Source: Pomphorhynchus laevis
Lineage: Eukaryota > Acanthocephala > Palaeacanthocephala > Echinorhynchida > Pomphorhynchidae
DNA: 64,000 nt
Assembly (NCBI GenBank): GCA_012934845.2
Contig: WNNJ02001732.1
Span: forward strand, 62,001-126,000
Direction: 5' to 3'
Shown here one piece after another: positions 10,734-22,845 of the stretch. Each line of letters opens with the position of its first letter. The stretch's first letter is position 1. The notes below the pieces were generated by a model. That model made no database searches and was not told where the DNA came from. It saw nothing but the letters and a program-made list of their open reading frames with translations. The position numbers were made by a program, and so were the translations under genes.

Positions 10734-10906
10734 TGACTGCCGCTTCGTCGTTATTACGACTCATCAGTTGGAGATAATCCTCACTGATAGGCTGCAGAGG
10801 GAGACCATTGCATTGCTATAGTAATGCAGTTAAGTGGCCGTAGTGGGGTCTCCATCCAGCATTGAAGGGTATCTGATGAATTGTAATAGCTACGAAACGG
10901 CAGTCA
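10734..10906. mobile_element. Small element with two outward-facing hammerhead-like motifs
   Basis: On the minus strand, CTGATGA (10761-10767) is followed by a perfect 4-bp stem GTCG/CGAC, then GAAGC (10742-10746) and GTC (10735-10737). On the plus strand, CTGATGA (10873-10879) is followed by a weaker stem, GAAAC (10894-10898) and GTC (10903-10905). The spacing matches a minimal type I hammerhead ribozyme with a very short stem III. Stem I is poor in both, and one core has GAAGC for GAAAC, so these look like decayed or variant ribozymes at the two ends of a 173-bp inverted-repeat element. Confidence 0.45.
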
Positions 10907-11151
10907 TGGTGATTATTGGTTTCTACTTCATTCGGAGTCGCACCATTACCGAAATATTAAATATGTTAATAGACTGAGCTATTGCCTTTTAATTGAAATT
11001 TTTAAAAAGATAATAAGCATAACAAGCTACCTTTTCTAATGCAAATCATCTTTAGCTAAATCCGTTCTTATCTCATTAAGAACATTCAATTTGTTCGTAA
11101 ATTGTACACTTTGATAGTATTTCAATGATATCCACAATATAAGAAAAATCG

Positions 11152-14100
11152 TTAAAACTTAAAGCTCTTGTTTCTCTTTGACTGTGATGAAGTTCCACTA
11201 GATTCCCCTGCATACCGACTACCGCTCGAGTGTCGCTGTCTTTTCTTTCTCCGATTGCTACTGGATCTATGCCCGCTCTCATCATCATCGTCTGAGTTTT
11301 TCGATAGCTCGTTCTGCATTTGCTCTTTGTATCGTTTCTCCAATATATCAGAATCCATTTCCAGCTCATCTGGCTCCAAAGCAATATCCACAGAGTTGCT
11401 AGCAATCGCAGCATTGGGCTTGCCAGGTCCACCGCTGCTGGGCTGTGCAGATGTTCTCTTACCTGTGGGTTGCACAGCTGCTGAAACATCGTACACTTTA
11501 CTACTACCCATAATGCTAGTACCGACAGTCACTGATTTCTCTGTAAGAACATGATATAGCTGCTGAGCTTGCTGCTGACCTGTTGAATCGTCTACAACAG
11601 AAGCATCACCGCTTGCTTCAGTTGTACGTTTTCTAATCTCAATATGATCTGCCGGAGTTTCCAATCCCAGAGCGGATGGAGCTGCTGATACAACTCCTGA
11701 AGGTGTAGCAGTTCCTTGAATATCGTCACCATCTTCAAGTTGTGTACCAGCGGACATGGTCATATCAACAATCTGTCCACTATCACTGTCACCATCGCTT
11801 TCAAGTTCGTTTTCTTCATCAGATTCAAGTTCACCCCATAAAGTACGATCGACGTGAAGATCAATATCTTCACCGCCAGGCCCGCTAATGCCACCAGAAC
11901 AACCAAAAACATCACCATACAAAGGTCGACCCATTTCGTCAACTGGAGGCTTGCCCCAACCACCAGCATGATATCCAAAAGAGCATCCTTCCGGAATGGG
12001 AGCATTTAGACCTGGAATTTTTAAATTCGGATACGATGGAGGAGGGCCATATCTTTGCATTGCAATTAACCAAGGTGGCGGAATTTTGTCTGAAGCTGAA
12101 CCGATGGGCATCCCTAGAGCTGCTCTCAGTTCATCGCTTAATTGGCCGGGTTTCTTTTGTCGCAGTTTAATCTCATTCTCTTTACCCTAAATTCAGAGAA
12201 AAGTTAGATTTGATTTAATTCGAAATTTGATTTACTTCGAGCAATAGAAATAGATTTTCATATGAAAAACTATCAAAATTAACAAAATTAATAAATAACA
12301 AAATAGTAAAATGAATTTATAAAAATAATTTATTAAATAATTTACCAACTCAAAGTTTAAATAAAAACAAATTTAATTGTAAAATGTGAAAAAGCAATTT
12401 AAAAGCTATTGTGAGATGCAAGTTAAATTAGTTCAATACGTGTGTTCGTTAAATTTACTTTATAAAAAAAATTAATCAACTAAACGTATCAGTATTTTGG
12501 ATTTGTTTAATTCCGAATGTCATCATAATGTGTTTATAATACAACTGGATTACATTAATGATCGTATGCTTAATCTTGATGTCTAAAAAATGAAGTTCTT
12601 CGAAAATTAAATCATACATAATTCACCTTCTAACTAATGGCCTTACCGATCCGGCTTGATAAGCGCGCAGAATATCCGAATTCTCGGCGTGTTATTTCCG
12701 GATAACCAGCATTGGGAACCACACATTGAGGCGACGATCAGCAAGTATCTTCTAAGAATATTTTTACTAAGATGATGTAAGTTTTTAGTATGCCAACCCA
12801 ATGATTTTAATTATTTATATTACTCTCTTGTTCGAACCATCCAAGTTATGGCTACCTGACTTTAATAAATATTGATTCAACCCATTATAAACGCCTCTTC
12901 TCTACTCAATCACAACTCAACGCATATGCGAAGTAGATCTACTAAAATTGGACTCTTATCTTCGCCTCATTTTTATTGAGTTTGCATCTAATACGTCTTT
13001 TATTCATGAACTTTGCGGTATATTGAATACGTTCGAGCTGAGGGTTATTAGGCGGAATATGACAAAGTTTAGACGTCTACTTGCGAGCATGGAATATTTA
13101 AAACGAAGTTTATTATATCAAGATATTTAAACTTTAAACTCTAAGTGTTTAAACTTTAAAGTGTTTAAAGATTTTAAATTTTTAAACTCTTTATACTCAA
13201 ATAATTTGGTTTCTGTTATGTTAATTGTAAATATATTTAAAGTTTTCAACTGTTGTAAGGTTGGCTTCCTACAGCTTTAACCATAGAAGCAAATATGCGT
13301 TTTTATTCATTCATATGTAATAATTATTTTAATTATTCAAATAATAAAATTATCAAATGCAGTAATATGTAACAAATTTATATATGGCAGTATATAATAC
13401 GTTCAAACCAACAAGTAATTACAAAATTTCCAAAGATTAAGTACTTAGTTAAAATAGTAGCAGCTTTGATATACCTCATAATAAAGATCACCATGAATGC
13501 TCATTCTGGGTTTTGTCTGGTATTTGAAAAATGCATCGTGTAGTTTCTGATAATCGATTTCAATTTTACCCAATTTTGGTCTAATTCGTTCTCTCATCTT
13601 CTGCTTCAGACTTTTATGGTCATCCTATTTTTGTTTTAAAGATAAAAAGCGTCCACATATGTAAAAATAGATACCTTATCAAGTAAAGATTGTCGCATTT
13701 CCATGATTCCTGTTCGCTTGATAAAATCAGGTAAATCAAATGGGGGTTTTACAAATCCTCTCTTTCCTTGAAGATATTTTCGCTTTCCACTCCAATGTCG
13801 AGGAACAGGAACTGTATTCCGTGTAGACTAAAATATTTGTAATTACAATATATTTGACATAGACACTATAACGCTAGATATTTTCGAATTAAATATTTAT
13901 TGTTGATTTTAAACAAGGAGCTTAGGAACTCCTCGCTTTCGAATTATCTGCAACACAGTTTGAAGATCACACGACAAAAAACTCCATTTTGTCGTGTGAT
14001 TATATATTCGAGTTTAATATAACTCGTGTGTTTGAATTATATGGTGTACAAGTTATAACATTATATTTATAAAATTTAGATTATTTTTTGAGTTCTTGTT

Positions 14101-17100
14101 TTAAATTATATAATGATATTAATTTTAGAAGTCATTGTAAAAGGCTGTTATAAAGTTAGCCCTTTAATAAACTATAACATGGTTTATATATAAGAAACTG
14201 TAACTAAACAGTATATAGACATAACAATGGGCATTCATATAAAAAATATTATAAGCAATAAATTATAATTATACATTTATTAATTAATAATTTTGTAAAA
14301 TTATAATTTAAGATAATTTAATCTATAAAACTGATTATAATTCTTTCTTTCTCAAGGTGATAACTATTTTGTCATAATATAAATCGACGTTGCTCACAAG
14401 ATTATTGTAGTGGTATAAGAAGATATAATATATCTTCTTTAGAATCTATAAATAGACATTCATATAAGGGATATTTTTCAAAACAATAGATTGATGGTAA
14501 AAAATATTTTTCAATACAAAAGATTGATGGTAAAAAATATTTTTTTTCAATACAATAGATTGGAAAAGTTCATAAACGATTTTCCACAGCAAATACAGTC
14601 TTGTAATACGTTAAATACAGGGTATGTGTTTTATTCTAAATTAAGTCATATTCAGAATTAACACAATGTACCTAACACATCACAAGCGTCAGCAGATAAA
14701 TACTCGACGGCTTTGTCAAAATAATAGCATTAAACATTAATACTATCATAAAAATACAATGTCTTTAGGTTGATGCAATGTCATAACATGTTATTGCCTC
14801 AGTATATCTGATAATATAAATATCTGATTAATACTATCTATAGTGAATTAATTTTGTAATGCCAAATACAAGATTTAAAATAAGATTTTGTATTTTAGTC
14901 ACGAGATAAACTAGTTGCATATGATACATAGTAAAATTATATCGAGATGATTTAAGAAATCTGCGGAATAGTGACTCAAATCACAATTATAAACAATCAG
15001 CCTGCAACGCAACGAAAAAACCTACCTTCAGTAAGACTAGAAGTTTCGGATCAGTAGCGGTTACATCGTGCATTTCAACCACATCAGGACGAATTACTAA
15101 TTGTTTTAGTTCAGCAACACTTAAACGCGTCATTTTTTTAAGCTGCTTTTTCGATATTCTGTGCTTGTCGGCTTCATTATCTTTGACCTAAATATGATAT
15201 CATGTAAATAATGTACCATAAAAGAAAATATTAATATTATTAATATATTTTATTTAAAATCTTTGAATTTTCATGCTCGTGAATCTATTATCTACGTCAA
15301 ATATGTTCAATGCGTCTGCTATTTACATAGAGGAATTAATAAAATAAACATTTTAGTACTTAAAACGTTTAGTGTTTTGAAAAGTAAAATATTAAAATAT
15401 AAAATAAAATATATCTGCATAATATCCATTTAAAAATATTCATCAATGCACATTTTTAAAGATAATATTTAGAAGATAAACTTTTTAATATAAAAAAATA
15501 TAAATAATTTACTCTAATAATTTATCGTATTTTAAATAAATTAATTTTTAATTCATTTCATCAAAATAATCCAAACAACAAATTTACAATTTAAATAATA
15601 ATCAAATATAAATGTATTTATTCATCAATGAAAAATTAAGTTATTGTATTAATTACCAAATTAAGAATTATAAAATCAAACAATTAAAAATTGAAATAAT
15701 GATAATATCATAATTAATAATCTTTAATAATATTAATTAACAATATTGTATTATTGTAATAATATTAATCAATAAAGAATTAAGCTTTTGTAATTACTAA
15801 ATATAAACAATCAAACAATTAAAAATTGTAATAATGACTTTATAGTCATTACAAATTCTTTTTAAAAGTCTGCATTAGTAAAAAGTCTGCATTAGTCTTC
15901 ATTGTACTTTGTTAAGTAGAACAAAGTACAATTTAACCGTATAAATTCACACCAAATAAGGTTTGTCTTTTCGACATATGAGTATTTGATCATAAATTGA
16001 ATTTACACAAAAAAATAATAAATTAATAATAAAGTTTTAACATACAATGTCTTCTTTTTCTTCCTCAAGCTGAGTTCTATCGCGAACACGAGGTTTACTG
16101 GCGGCTGTAGCGCGAGCATTCTTTTTTTCGGCTTTTGCGATCTCACTGGCATTAGACATAAGCTAACCAAATAAAAAATATGTACACAAACAGAAATACA
16201 AACACTCGAACCTTAAAGTGATGGGAAATTCTTTTGAAATAGGCGTATGATGGATCTGCCCGGTCAAGTGGAAAATCTTCTTGAACGTACTCGACTGAGA
16301 CATCAACAACCGCCTTATCATCTAATTCATTTGCTTCAACTTTACTATATGTGCTTTGTGATTCAGGTTTACCAGTTACATCAGACGCATCGATATTTCC
16401 GTTTTTATTCGATTTTGATGCGACAGAATCCTTTATTTGGTATTTTGCAGCTTTCTGCTGTTTCCGCCTATCGCGTTTCTTCTTATACTTTAGCTAAATC
16501 CAGAAGAACAAGAATAAACAGATTTAAATGATACAAACTATTTACTTGTGTTTTTGTTTTATTATACGCCTTTTCAACATCACGGTCGCGGAAAGAATTA
16601 TCTGGTTCTGCATCGGTTTGGTTAATCGTGTTGCCTGCAGCGTCATTCGTATGGCAACCGAGTATATGCTCTGATGGCAAAAATAAGTTAAATGTTAATT
16701 GCAAATATTTAAATTAGCTAAATAATGACCTAAATATCCAATTTTACAAAGTATATTACAATGATTGCAGGTAAAACCAAAATAAATCGATACATTTTGT
16801 AAATAAATTGAAGGTTTAAATAGTGTTGACAGTATATAATTATATATTTGTATATATACTCAAATATTTGTATATATAATTATATATAAATATAAAATGG
16901 GAAATATTATGTTAATTAATTATTATTAATTTGTTTTGCTAGTAGATTACAGGAACGAAGTGAGAAATAAGGTCACTGTATCCAGAAATAAACGATTTTA
17001 TCTGTGTACCGGGAATTATCACTAAATTCAGGGATAAAGGGATTTATCCGGTTTCCATGGTTAGATTGTGGTCGATCTCTACATTGATTTTTCTATCAGG

Positions 17101-20100
17101 CACATACGTCCTGGTAGATTTCAAAGAAGGAAACATCGTACTTTATGCAATGTCATTTTTAGGATAAAAATGGATTTCAAGGATAACACATCAACAACAA
17201 GATATAACGAAAAAACATTATGGGGAATTTTTATCTGTCCATTGGCAGATACATTTATCCGATCCACAAGTAAAAGCTCGACACCACTTTTTACTTTTTT
17301 ACCAGATAAATCTGTTATCACTACTGATAAAACAAAAAAAATGATAAATGAAAAAGTAAACAAGTAAAATGTTGGAATGCAAAAATTAAAACAAATATGC
17401 ATCGATACATACTTTTTGTTTGTTTCTAGTAAATAAAGAAAATAACAAATTATATCTTCAAAAGATTGCACTCTGTCATATTGACAATCACTATCAATGG
17501 CGATATTTTTATCGACAACGTCGGTAGCACTTACAATAGAGACTCGCAGGCACCCGAGGGACCTGAGAGAAGAGAACCCAAAAGGAATGGATATGCGGTC
17601 AAATGCAGCAGAACAGTCAATGAAAACATCCATAACTAGACGATGACTATTGTCCCGACAAAACTGCTCCATCTCGCACTGCTGAATGGATCGAGCAACC
17701 TTTGACGAACCCATGAAAACCTGGAGGGATCAAATTACGCCTACTTAAATGGTCGCGGATTTTACGCGCAAGCGCTTTTTCGTAAATCGACACGATGGCA
17801 TTTTGAATCGAAATGGGTCGCAGATATTTAGGGCATGAGCAGGATTTTTTCTTAGGAATAAAAACACGCTTACTAATATTGATGCCTGCTACATCGGATG
17901 GGGAGGCTAAAAGCATTGTGACGGCCACCTCTCTTCTCTGATCAGCTGTCAAAAGCTGACAGACCCGAGAAGAAAGTGGAGCGACGGATTCGGAGGTGCC
18001 CGGGAGTGGACCCAGGAGTTAAGGATATCCGTAACAGATAGATCCCTACTCCTGAAGTTACACCAAGGCAGGATTGGTTGAGGTGATTGAGTGGCTCCAT
18101 AGTTGTGTAGGGCTAGTGACTCCTCCAAAACTTTATCAAGGCCTACATTCCCTATCCAACCCAATGCTCTATCCTTCCAGCAAACAAACTTCTCCTTCTT
18201 GAAAATCGTGCAAAAGGAAGACTGAGAAGGATTAAGGCGAGCAATACTCGTCCTATCCTTATTCAGCTGGAACCTATATCTAGTGCTCCAGTATTCATTC
18301 GAGAGGGCCTGTTTGGCGGAAACAGAGAGATTAGGGATGTTCAGCAATTTAGCTAGGACCTTGAGTTTTGTCGGAGTGGGATTGTATATACGACCTTTAT
18401 AGGTATTCGATAGAATCGCGGAAGCTTGCGAAAAGAGGTAGGTATTAAATTCGGTCAGACTCTCAATTCCTATTCTGGGAAAGAGTTGGATAGCCGCTTG
18501 AAAGCAGGCCACTCTGATCGGATCAAAATGAAACATCCTTCGAAGCAATGTATCTTCCTTAATTCTCCAACGAATTAGGTAATGAGAGGTTGACTGTTGT
18601 TTGCGCGACTGCTCCGTACAGATGGTTTAAGCAACCATCTCGAGTGAAGCAGTAAAATGTCGAAGATTGAATTTGTTGATCTGCAATGAAATGTGGGGGA
18701 AGTTTGTTTGTGAATAATATAACCGTTTCTAGCTCTTCGAAGTGATGCGTTGATCCAACGACCAGTTCTGTCGTTGAAGTCCCCAAGTATCATGTCATAT
18801 CCGCTGTCACTAATACCATCCAGGAGGTCACAGTTCTTGTGAATCTCCCCTGGACGAATGTAGACATTGGCTAACTGAGGTGTTTACCGTTCTTACTGAG
18901 TGAAACTACTAAATAAGACATGGCCGGACATGAGTAGTTTAATAGGAGGGAGGACCTTAAGAAGCACTTAACTGAGGTCAAGAGTCCTTGAGATGAAGAG
19001 GAGTGAGGAGGGTTATGCACGGAGTATAGTGGGAACATATATGCTTTGGGATAAATCGAGTAATGTCCTGGGGAAGACGGATAGACCGCGTCTCCTGAAG
19101 GACTACAACATCTACATCTCTACCAGCAAATTCTTCTTGCCCACCAAGTCATAATGTTTAGTGTGCAAGAAACGGTATTATTTTTCAATCACATTATTAA
19201 ACATTATCTAACATTGTCTATTAAATTGGTCGGTCATTGGTTGTGCATACTTTCAATTAATTTAATTTATTTTAAAGTTCATTATTTTATATATAACGCG
19301 TTGTATAATTTGTTGCAATTTAATATTGTCGGCGTAATTTAATATTAAATGAGATGTCTACCATATTTACGTCGGTAGCGCTTACAATACAGAGACTATA
19401 TTACCTGGACTAAAAAGTTCACAAGTCAATAATAAGATAGTTTTAATGAAACCAAAATGTTATATACACATATGCTTGTGTTGTCATCGATAAGTTATCA
19501 ATTCATTGATTTATAAAAATGGATAGCTTTAATATCTGTACATCATGACACATTTTAGACTATATTACGGACTACGAATCCATTAATAAGCTGAAACTGC
19601 CCTATCAAACAAACTTGCTTAGCGTAGAAAATGATTTGCTACCTAAATGTAAGAAGCAACAGTTTCCGTTTGCACTAATCGAAGGGACACTGATCAAACA
19701 GAAAATGATCGATTTTTACTAATTTTTGTTGTTTCGTAATCAGATGTGCATTCTAAAATGTATTTACACATCAAATTAATTATTTATAATTAATTATCAA
19801 TAAATTATTATTGATTGACAAGGAAATTGTTTTTATTATAATATATGATATTGACCGAGTAAAGTTTGCTGTCTAGCATGTGTTTTGAAAAATACGGATT
19901 AAAGCCACGCAAAAATCCGTTTGCTTAGCATCGATACCAAATAAAACAATTGAATTCATACGTTATCATTTTATTTGAACGAAATCGTAATTTAATAATT
20001 TATCAATCCAGAATTAAAGTTACATGCAATAATTAACTGGTTTAACCTAGCTTTTAAAATTAAACTTGATACAAAAACAAAACATTTTCGATCACATAGT

Positions 20101-22845
20101 TGTATTACGGAAAATGAAAAAAATCATATCACTTTACTGAAGCTACTACATATTTTGTACTATAAATAAATTAAAAAATGAACATATATTTATCTTAAAA
20201 AGGAATTCTTAAAACCTTGTTTTTACGAACTATTAATATATAATATATCAAATGTAATTTGCTGTAATTTGCGAATAAAGTTGTCGCTCATCAGAAAAAA
20301 CAAATTTAAAGTGCAAAAATTGATAAATTCAATAATTTATCAATCCAGAATAAATTAGATCAGCTATCTGAGTATACGTATTTTATATTATTTATAAATT
20401 AAAAATAGTGCTAAATAAAATTCAAATAATTAAATAATAAATTACAAATAATTTTAAAAATAAATAATTGTTATATAATATTTTAAATAAATATAATTTA
20501 TTTAAATATAATATAATTTAAATAAAGTTAAAATTTAAAATTGAAATTTAAAATAAAAGTCAATTTTTATGAATTGACTAATAAATAACAAACGATGTAT
20601 CAGAATAAGGATTAGATGACATTAGGAGGAACTGTTATGTTATCAGGTTTCGGCAGCTACTACTCATCCCGACATAGAAGCTGGGCCAAATATATGCTAA
20701 TGGCGTATTTCTTTGATGAAATTTGATTATCTAGTGTCTTATTCTAATACAAAACATATTGCTATCCATCCATAAAATTCTTCCGCTTAATAGTTTAAAT
20801 AATTTTTTAATAATATTTTGTTGATTTGCATATTATAAATTTAATATTTTTATAATATTTTGTTGATGTATAATCAAACACTATAATAAAAATAAAAATA
20901 CATTAAACGAAAAATTCATTAGTAGAAAAATAATGTCGTATCAAAAATAATGTCGTATCAATAATACATAGTTTCAGTATTTCAGTTTTTTAGTATAATA
21001 TACATTATATTTAGGGATTTCTGACAGAGGCTATATTACCGGGAAAGCAAAGTTCATAGGCCAATAATAAGTTATCAGTAGAACAAATCAAATCAGATAG
21101 CTGAGTCTATTTTATACAATTCAACGGATGCTACATTTTTGGACAAAACATGTAGCTAATTTGCTCAAAAAACTTGCTTGAAAACTAGCAGAAAAATAAT
21201 AATATCGTATCAAGAATACATAGTTTAAGTATTTTTGACAGAGGTTATATTACCGGGAAAGCAAAGTCCATAGGTCAATAATAAGTTATCAGTAGAACAA
21301 ATCAGATCACATAACTGAGTCTACGTATTTTATATATAAATATAAATAAAGATAAATAATAGTTAATATAAGATAATCGTTAATCCATTCATAAAATCCA
21401 ATTATTTATTTTTAATAATATTTTTTTACAATGTATAAGTAATTTAATAATATTTTGTGATTTATACTTATCCATTATAAAAAATAGAAAAAATAATCAA
21501 GCAGAAAATAATTAAACATTAGCAGAAAAATAATAATGTGGTATTAATAATACATAGTTTCAGTATTTCTGACAGAGGTTATATTACCGGGAAAACAAAG
21601 TCCACATATCAATAATAACTAGCTTTTGCTAATGATCCTATTTGGTGAAGCAGTAGTGCTGATTTAGCACTTAATGTGAAGTTACAAGAAATCTTTCTGG
21701 TACTTCATACACATGACTCGTGTGCCGTATGCCATTAGTGCTGCATCCAGTAGTGGGAGGGATCAGGCATTGATGAGTCATTGTGATGACGAAACGGTAC
21801 TTGCTACCGTTCTTCCGCGTCTGGCTTCAATGATAACAAAATACTTTAGAGAATAATGTAACTTTAAAAAGATAAATATTTCAGTATGATATATTAGAAT
21901 ATTTCATATTATAAAAATATAAAGTAACGGTAACAACCTGGAAATGTGTGTAAAACTTCAATTTATTTAGATTTACATCTTGCCTTCAGATTTTATTTTA
22001 TTTATTTCTTTTACAATAATTTTTATTTATATAAATTAGAAATAAAAATAAATAATTATCTAAGATTAAAAACGATAAAATTTAAAATTGAAATTTAAAA
22101 TAAAAGTCAATTTTTATGAATTGACTAATAAATAACAGACGATACATTCAAATGAAGAGTAAAGGTCAACAGGAGGAACTGCTATGTAATCAGGTTTCAT
22201 CCATATTTATATAAGGCTGAAATATACTATAATAATAGTATATTATTTATTATCCATCCATAAAAACTTTCTGCTTAAGAGTTGAAATTTATTTTATATA
22301 ATATTATGTTGATTTATACATTGTAAATTTAATATTTTGATAATATTTTGTGATTTATACTTATCCATTATAAGAAATAGAAAAAATAATCAAGCAGAAA
22401 ATAATTAAACATTAGCAGAAAAATAATAATGTCGTATCAAGAATACATAGTTTCAGTATTTCTGACAGAGGTTATATTACCGGGAAAACCAAGTCCACAT
22501 ATCAATAATAACTTGTCAGTAGAACAAATCAAATCAGATAGCTGAGTCTACGTATTTTATACTATAAATTAGAAATGAAGATGAATAATAAATAATTCTA
22601 TAAGATTTTATACAATTCAACGGATGCTACATTTTTGGACAAAAATAAAATTAAAAATTAGAAATATTATCTTAAAAAAAATAAATTTTATAACTCAGAA
22701 TTTTAATACATAAATTTATACCGTCTAAATCGGCTGGAGAAATTCCAAGCTCTTCTGCTCTCCTAGATATTGTAGTTAACACACGTTCTAAGCTTTGTGG
22801 CAAACGATTTTCGTTAGGTTGTTGACGTTGATGCTGCGATTGTTG
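11152..22845 (-). CDS. SF3B2: Splicing factor 3b subunit 2 (SAP145), multi-exon
   Basis: Component of the SF3b complex of the U2 snRNP, which stabilises branch-site recognition in the nucleus. Exons on the minus strand, each bounded by AG and GT: about 22845-22722, 16670-16546, 16493-16212, 16162-16046, 15187-15026, 13827-13675, 13624-13475, 12186-11152 (stop at 11152-11154). Phases join cleanly; for example the single G ending the 22722 exon plus AG at 16670 makes a Glu codon. Recognisable blocks: RLPQSLERVLTTISRRAEE, DVSVEYVQEDF...YAYFKRISHHFK, KKMTRLSVAELKQLV, RPDVVEMHDVTATDPKLL, RNTVPVPRHWSGKRKYLQGK, IDYQKLHDAFFKYQTKP, IHGDLYYEGKE, PPPWLIAMQRYGPPPSYPN and FGYHAGGWGKPP, then an acidic region and a basic Ser-rich tail ending SFKF. 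Most introns are 49-1,200 bp; one of about 6 kb (16671-22721) is packed with transposon DNA. The N-terminal SAP region is not in the assigned exons. Confidence 0.93.
12640..13135 (+). pseudogene. LINE reverse transcriptase C-terminal fragment inside an SF3B2 intron
   Basis: Plus-strand translation gives IRILGVLFPDNQHWEPHIEATISKYLLRI, matching the LINE block 'kiLGv.fd.nl.W..HI', then after stops SYGYLTLINIDS and a weak downstream part. It lies antisense to SF3B2 in the 12187-13474 intron. Short and broken; assignment rests on one block. Confidence 0.45.
13828..15025. other. SF3B2 intron, AT-rich, with a 14-bp hairpin
   Basis: Intron sequence without coding similarity. A perfect inverted repeat lies at 13966-14000: 14-bp arms beginning atcacacgac around a 7-nt loop. 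Near 14475-14570 a phrase containing gattgatggtaaaaaata occurs in two or three tandem copies. Confidence 0.5.
15188..16045. other. SF3B2 intron, extremely AT-rich
   Basis: No gene or repeat family recognised. Short inverted pieces such as acttt...aaagt (about 15830-15935) can be seen, but nothing definable. Confidence 0.45.
16671..17517. other. Part of the large SF3B2 intron
   Basis: AT-rich with a tat-rich run at 16830-16900. A minus-strand reading frame at 17121-17480 contains ITDLSGKKVKSGVELLLVDR, but I do not recognise it, and it crosses a transposon junction at 17545. No confident exon. Confidence 0.35.
17545..19368 (-). pseudogene. APE-type LINE fragment (endonuclease plus first part of RT)
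   Basis: On the minus strand, from 19150 downward: DVDVVVLQETRSIRLPQDIT (endonuclease core), ANVYIRPGEIHKN, MILGDFNDRTGRW (catalytic GDFN), then a 199-residue linker (MLRRMFHFDPIRVACF... to 17949), VFIPKKKSCSCPKYLRPISI (RT block 1), FHGFVKGCSIHSAV (block 2) and DVFIDCSAAFDRI (block A, first catalytic Asp). The RT then ends abruptly at 17545 before the YxDD block. Frames shift at about 18550 and 17950 and near 17700. Direct repeats beginning acgtcggtagc flank the segment (17518-17544 and 19369-19397). Confidence 0.75.
19400..20559. other. Intronic AT-rich DNA with PLE-related repeats
   Basis: No coding similarity. At 19390-19440 a phrase (ctatattacc...gtcaataataag) begins that recurs several times up to 22530. 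It is probably non-coding PLE sequence. Confidence 0.4.
20560..20770 (-). repeat. PLE terminal module (copy 2, diverged)
   Basis: Minus-strand copy of the structured module followed by the end of a PLE reading frame (the tail seen as AARFLWMDN in relatives, near 20755-20810). The long helices are kept with changes: the ggcccc/ggggcc helix becomes GGC..AGC with GCT..GCC, while CTGATGA has become CTAATGT. Lies in the SF3B2 6-kb intron. Confidence 0.55.
21755..21815 (+). ncRNA. Hammerhead-like hairpin cluster
   Basis: TTGATGA (21770-21776; canonical CTGATGA with C3 changed to T), perfect stem GTCA/TGAC with a 6-nt loop, GAAAC (21791-21795), then a 6-bp stem ACGGTA/TACCGT (21794-21810). This is a hammerhead-like core apart from the first base, but a stem I around it is not convincing. 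Probably a decayed ribozyme of a small retroelement. Confidence 0.4.
22104..22290 (-). repeat. PLE terminal module (copy 3, partial)
   Basis: Carries the outer end (containing tttttatgaattgac), aggaggaactgctatg and a broken remainder without the ggcccc helix. Minus orientation, as in copies 2, 4 and 5. Confidence 0.5.
22722..22845 (-). CDS. SF3B2: SF3B2 upstream exon (partial), with in-frame stops just upstream
   Basis: Reads QQQSQHQRQQPNENRLPQSL then ERVLTTISRRAEELGISPADLD and ends G|GTATAA. Its phase joins exactly to the exon starting at 16670. The segment RLPQSLERVL corresponds to KIPQALEKIL of other SF3B2 proteins. The same frame continues upstream as YEDNAEPNYIQHVGSY, but with TAG (22879-22881) and TGA (22873-22875) in between, so either the acceptor is the AG just before 22845 or the upstream part is damaged. 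A PLE terminal module lies immediately beyond it. Confidence 0.75.

Larger units (their letters stand above)
20930..22640. repeat. Dispersed direct-repeat block of PLE-associated sequence
   Basis: A unit containing tttctgacagaggttatatt, accgggaaa and gtc/ttcat...caataataag recurs at about 21015-21090, 21228-21310, 21560-21620 and 22457-22530, with a first trace at 19390. Companion phrases are gcagaaaaataataatgtc and caattcaacggatgctac (21118 and 22616). These look like pieces of one non-coding PLE or satellite-like element copied several times in the same intron. Confidence 0.55.

Noticed and set aside
11168-11554. Plus-strand ORF of 128 aa opposite SF3B2
   Set aside because: It is the antisense shadow of the SF3B2 last exon, with a low-complexity product.
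17121-17480. Possible exon ITDLSGKKVKSGVELLLVDR
   Set aside because: The frame crosses a transposon junction at 17545, has no clear donor site and matches no recognised domain.
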